Part shown: positions 6,149 through 7,074 of the stretch, piece by piece
Layout: each line of letters begins with the position of its first letter
How positions within the stretch are numbered: the first letter of the stretch is position 1
NCBI GenBank assembly: GCA_030049565.1
Contig: JASIKQ010000290.1
Location: 1 to 7,074 of the forward strand
DNA from: Candidatus Sulfotelmatobacter sp.
Lineage (GTDB): Bacteria > Acidobacteriota > Terriglobia > Terriglobales > Acidobacteriaceae
DNA: 7,074 bases
Direction of reading: 5' to 3'
Notes under the pieces: generated by a model
Databases searched by the model: none
What the model was told of the DNA's origin: nothing
Seen by the model: the letters and a program-made list of their open reading frames with translations, nothing else
Made by a program: the position numbers and the translations under genes

Positions 6149-6421
6149 ATGAAAGTGCTTGAACCCCAGCCCGTTCATGCGCCCGACGCATTTTCGCCGC
6201 TGCAACCTGACGAACTGGAAAAAATAAATGCGTACTGGCGCGCTTGCCATTACCTGTGCGCGGGGATGATTTACCTTCGCGACGTGCGGGAGCGCATTTG
6301 CCGAGGCTTGGAGTTGCTTGGCATTGAGATGGTTGAGGGGAGGATGTCGAAGGTTGCGGTAATGACCAGCGAGGAAGAAGTTCAGATGGCGCGGCATTGT
6401 CGAAGACTTAGCCGTAAATAA
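6149..6421 (+). pseudogene. Deletion-scar ORF: phosphoketolase N-terminus fused to acetate kinase C-terminus
   Basis: A 90-codon ORF with a good ribosome-binding site (GAGGA at 6138-6142, 6-base spacing), ATG start and TAA stop. Residues 17-45 (PLQPDELEKINAYWRA, then YLCAGMIYLRD) match the start of phosphoketolase (Xfp), whose family reads close to 'YWRAxNYLxxGxIYLxDNP'. From residue 46 the match changes abruptly to the end of acetate kinase (AckA): VRERICRGLELLGIE (46-60) is the conserved block after GGIGENSP, and SKVAV...EEEVQMAR...RRL (67-88) is the C-terminal strand-helix. About 15 residues usual between those two blocks are also missing. The AckA active site and the whole Xfp thiamine-diphosphate core are gone, so neither enzyme can work. 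Xfp yields acetyl phosphate and AckA turns it into acetate and ATP, and their genes are commonly adjacent, so collapse of an xfp-ackA operon by deletion explains the chimera. An assembly error or a selected microprotein are the alternatives. Bases 5990-6148 upstream hold no gene; TATTAT at 6032-6037 is only a weak -10 candidate. Confidence 0.8.
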
Positions 6422-6446
6422 CCTCGCCGCGTTGGTAACCTCATAG

Positions 6447-6476
6447 TTGACATCCAGTTACACCCTCCGGTATCGT
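6447..6476 (+). promoter_or_regulatory. Promoter for rplM
   Basis: A perfect -35 hexamer TTGACA (6447-6452) is followed after 18 bases by TATCGT (6471-6476), matching four of six -10 bases. It lies just after the stop of the phosphoketolase/acetate kinase remnant and predicts a start near 6483 and a leader of about 100 nt before rplM. Transcription of the ribosomal gene thus appears independent of the upstream remnant. Confidence 0.6.
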
Positions 6477-6503
6477 AAAGACTTTGGTAGGAGTGTGGTT
6501 GCC

Positions 6504-6530
6504 CGCCTGATGGTCTGGCGTCCTCGCCGG
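6504..6530 (+). promoter_or_regulatory. rplM 5' leader with two mutually exclusive hairpins
   Basis: CTGGCG (6515-6520) and CGCCGG (6525-6530) form a 6-bp stem with a TCCT loop (one G-T pair). The same GGCG (6517-6520) can instead pair with the upstream CGCC at 6504-6507. Leaders of ribosomal operons often carry autoregulatory structures, but I recognise no known L13 leader here, so a regulatory role is inference. Confidence 0.3.
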
Positions 6531-6585
6531 AGAATCAACGAGCGGTTTTCTTTCGCAACTTTTTATCATTTCTGGGAGAGTTCCG

Positions 6586-7026
6586 ATGTCAACCTATTTC
6601 CCCAAAGCGGGGGAAATTGCGCGCAAGTGGTACGTCGTGGATGCGGAGGGTCAGACGCTCGGACGCCTGGCTTCGCAGGTGGCGCGCATTCTGATGGGCA
6701 AAGAGAATCCGCGGTACACGCCGTTTCTCGATACCGGCGATCATGTCATCGTGGTGAACGCCGAGAAGGTGAAGACCAGCGGCATGAAGGCCGAGCAGAA
6801 GGTATATCAACATTACACCGGATATCCCGGTGGCCTGCGCACCGAGGAGTTCAAGAAGCGCGCGGCCCGGCGGCCGGAGAAGATTATTGAGGATGCGGTA
6901 CGGCGCATGTTGCCCAAGAACAAGCTTGCCGCGCACATGCTCTCCAAGCTGAATGTGTATAAGGGCGAGAAGCACCCGCACCAGGCACAGAAGCCGGTGG
7001 ATTGGAAGTTGGAAGCGAGAGCATAG
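6586..7026 (+). CDS. rplM: 50S ribosomal protein L13
   Basis: A 146-residue protein, close to the usual 142 to 148 of bacterial L13, which binds 23S rRNA early in assembly of the large subunit. It shows the typical opening ([17 protein letters not shown], 14-30), the ILMGK...[14 protein letters not shown] block (35-61), YxHxGYPGG (74-83) and the L13 signature beginning [10 protein letters not shown] (105-114) and running to [16 protein letters not shown] (122-137). The start is supported by GGGAGAG at 6574-6580, about 6 bases before ATG. It has its own promoter and a leader of about 100 nt. In most bacteria rpsI (S9) follows within a few bases; here the 48 bases after the stop contain a palindrome and no S9 start. 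Confidence 0.98.
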   Translation: MSTYFPKAGEIARKWYVVDAEGQTLGRLASQVARILMGKENPRYTPFLDTGDHVIVVNAEKVKTSGMKAEQKVYQHYTGYPGGLRTEEFKKRAARRPEKIIEDAVRRMLPKNKLAAHMLSKLNVYKGEKHPHQAQKPVDWKLEARA

Positions 7027-7032
7027 GGCGTC

Positions 7033-7071
7033 ATCCCGAAGCCCCGCGTTTTCACCAGCGGGGCGAGGGAT
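7033..7071. repeat. Two-part palindrome after rplM, possibly a dispersed intergenic repeat or terminator
   Basis: An inner stem GCCCCGC/GCGGGGC (7041-7047 with 7058-7064, 7 bp, 10-base loop) is enclosed by an outer stem ATCCC/GGGAT (7033-7037 with 7067-7071) across a small internal loop. The outer ends, TCATCCCGA and GAGGGATCT, resemble the TCATCCTGA...GAAGGATCT palindromes that I recall as dispersed between genes in acidobacterial and other genomes. The structure could terminate or attenuate transcription between rplM and the next gene. There is no T-run within the window, so a classical intrinsic terminator is not shown. Confidence 0.6.
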
Positions 7072-7074
7072 CTC

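Noticed and set aside
6149..6421. Novel small regulatory protein or toxin
   Set aside because: Both halves are explained by conserved segments of phosphoketolase and acetate kinase, so a deletion remnant is the simpler reading.
6447..6890. Plus-strand open frame of 147 codons overlapping rplM
   Set aside because: Its TTG start is the -35 hexamer of the rplM promoter, and the rest is an out-of-frame reading of rplM.

Overview
This is a GC-rich bacterial chromosomal window with six protein-coding genes that look intact, one gene remnant and several small repeats. Gene content and style suggest a soil-type acidobacterium: a secreted TPR/metallopeptidase, a stand-alone SpoIIE-type phosphatase, MltG, a MacB/FtsX-type permease, and dispersed heptad and palindromic repeats between genes. 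The taxonomic call is inference, because there is no rRNA marker and the only strong phylogenetic gene is rplM. There are no tRNA or rRNA genes, no CRISPR array, no transposase and no phage gene.

Layout. 110-1528 (+) encodes an exported protein with three TPRs and a C-terminal HExxH gluzincin-type peptidase domain. It is followed closely by 1580-2356 (+), a SpoIIE/PP2C-like phosphatase domain protein with altered metal-site residues. Converging on it is mltG (2424-3542, -), a cell-wall endolytic transglycosylase with an unusual low-complexity insertion just before its catalytic motif. A divergent intergenic region holds a 10-bp tandem repeat and a candidate promoter. It leads to 3805-4734 (+), a probable lipoprotein of LolA/LolB-like type. 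A 148-bp spacer built largely of inverted arrays of a heptamer (GCTAAYY) separates it from 4883-5989 (+), a four-TM MacB/LolC-type ABC permease. No ATPase gene is present in the window.

The most notable item is the 90-codon ORF at 6149-6421. Its first 45 residues read as the N-terminus of phosphoketolase (Xfp), and its remaining 45 read as the C-terminus of acetate kinase (AckA). The ORF has an intact ribosome-binding site, start and stop. The simplest reading is that an in-frame deletion of about 3 kb or more collapsed an xfp-ackA operon to a scar. After it come a good promoter with a leader of about 100 nt and rplM (ribosomal protein L13, 6586-7026, +). Immediately after rplM, where rpsI would normally be expected, lies a strong two-part palindrome resembling dispersed intergenic palindromes.

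Functionally the window is housekeeping (rplM, mltG) mixed with envelope genes (secreted peptidase, lipoprotein, permease) and a signalling phosphatase. I see no convincing defence system or other new multi-gene system. The fossil of the phosphoketolase pathway and the repeat-filled spacers are what merit a second look.
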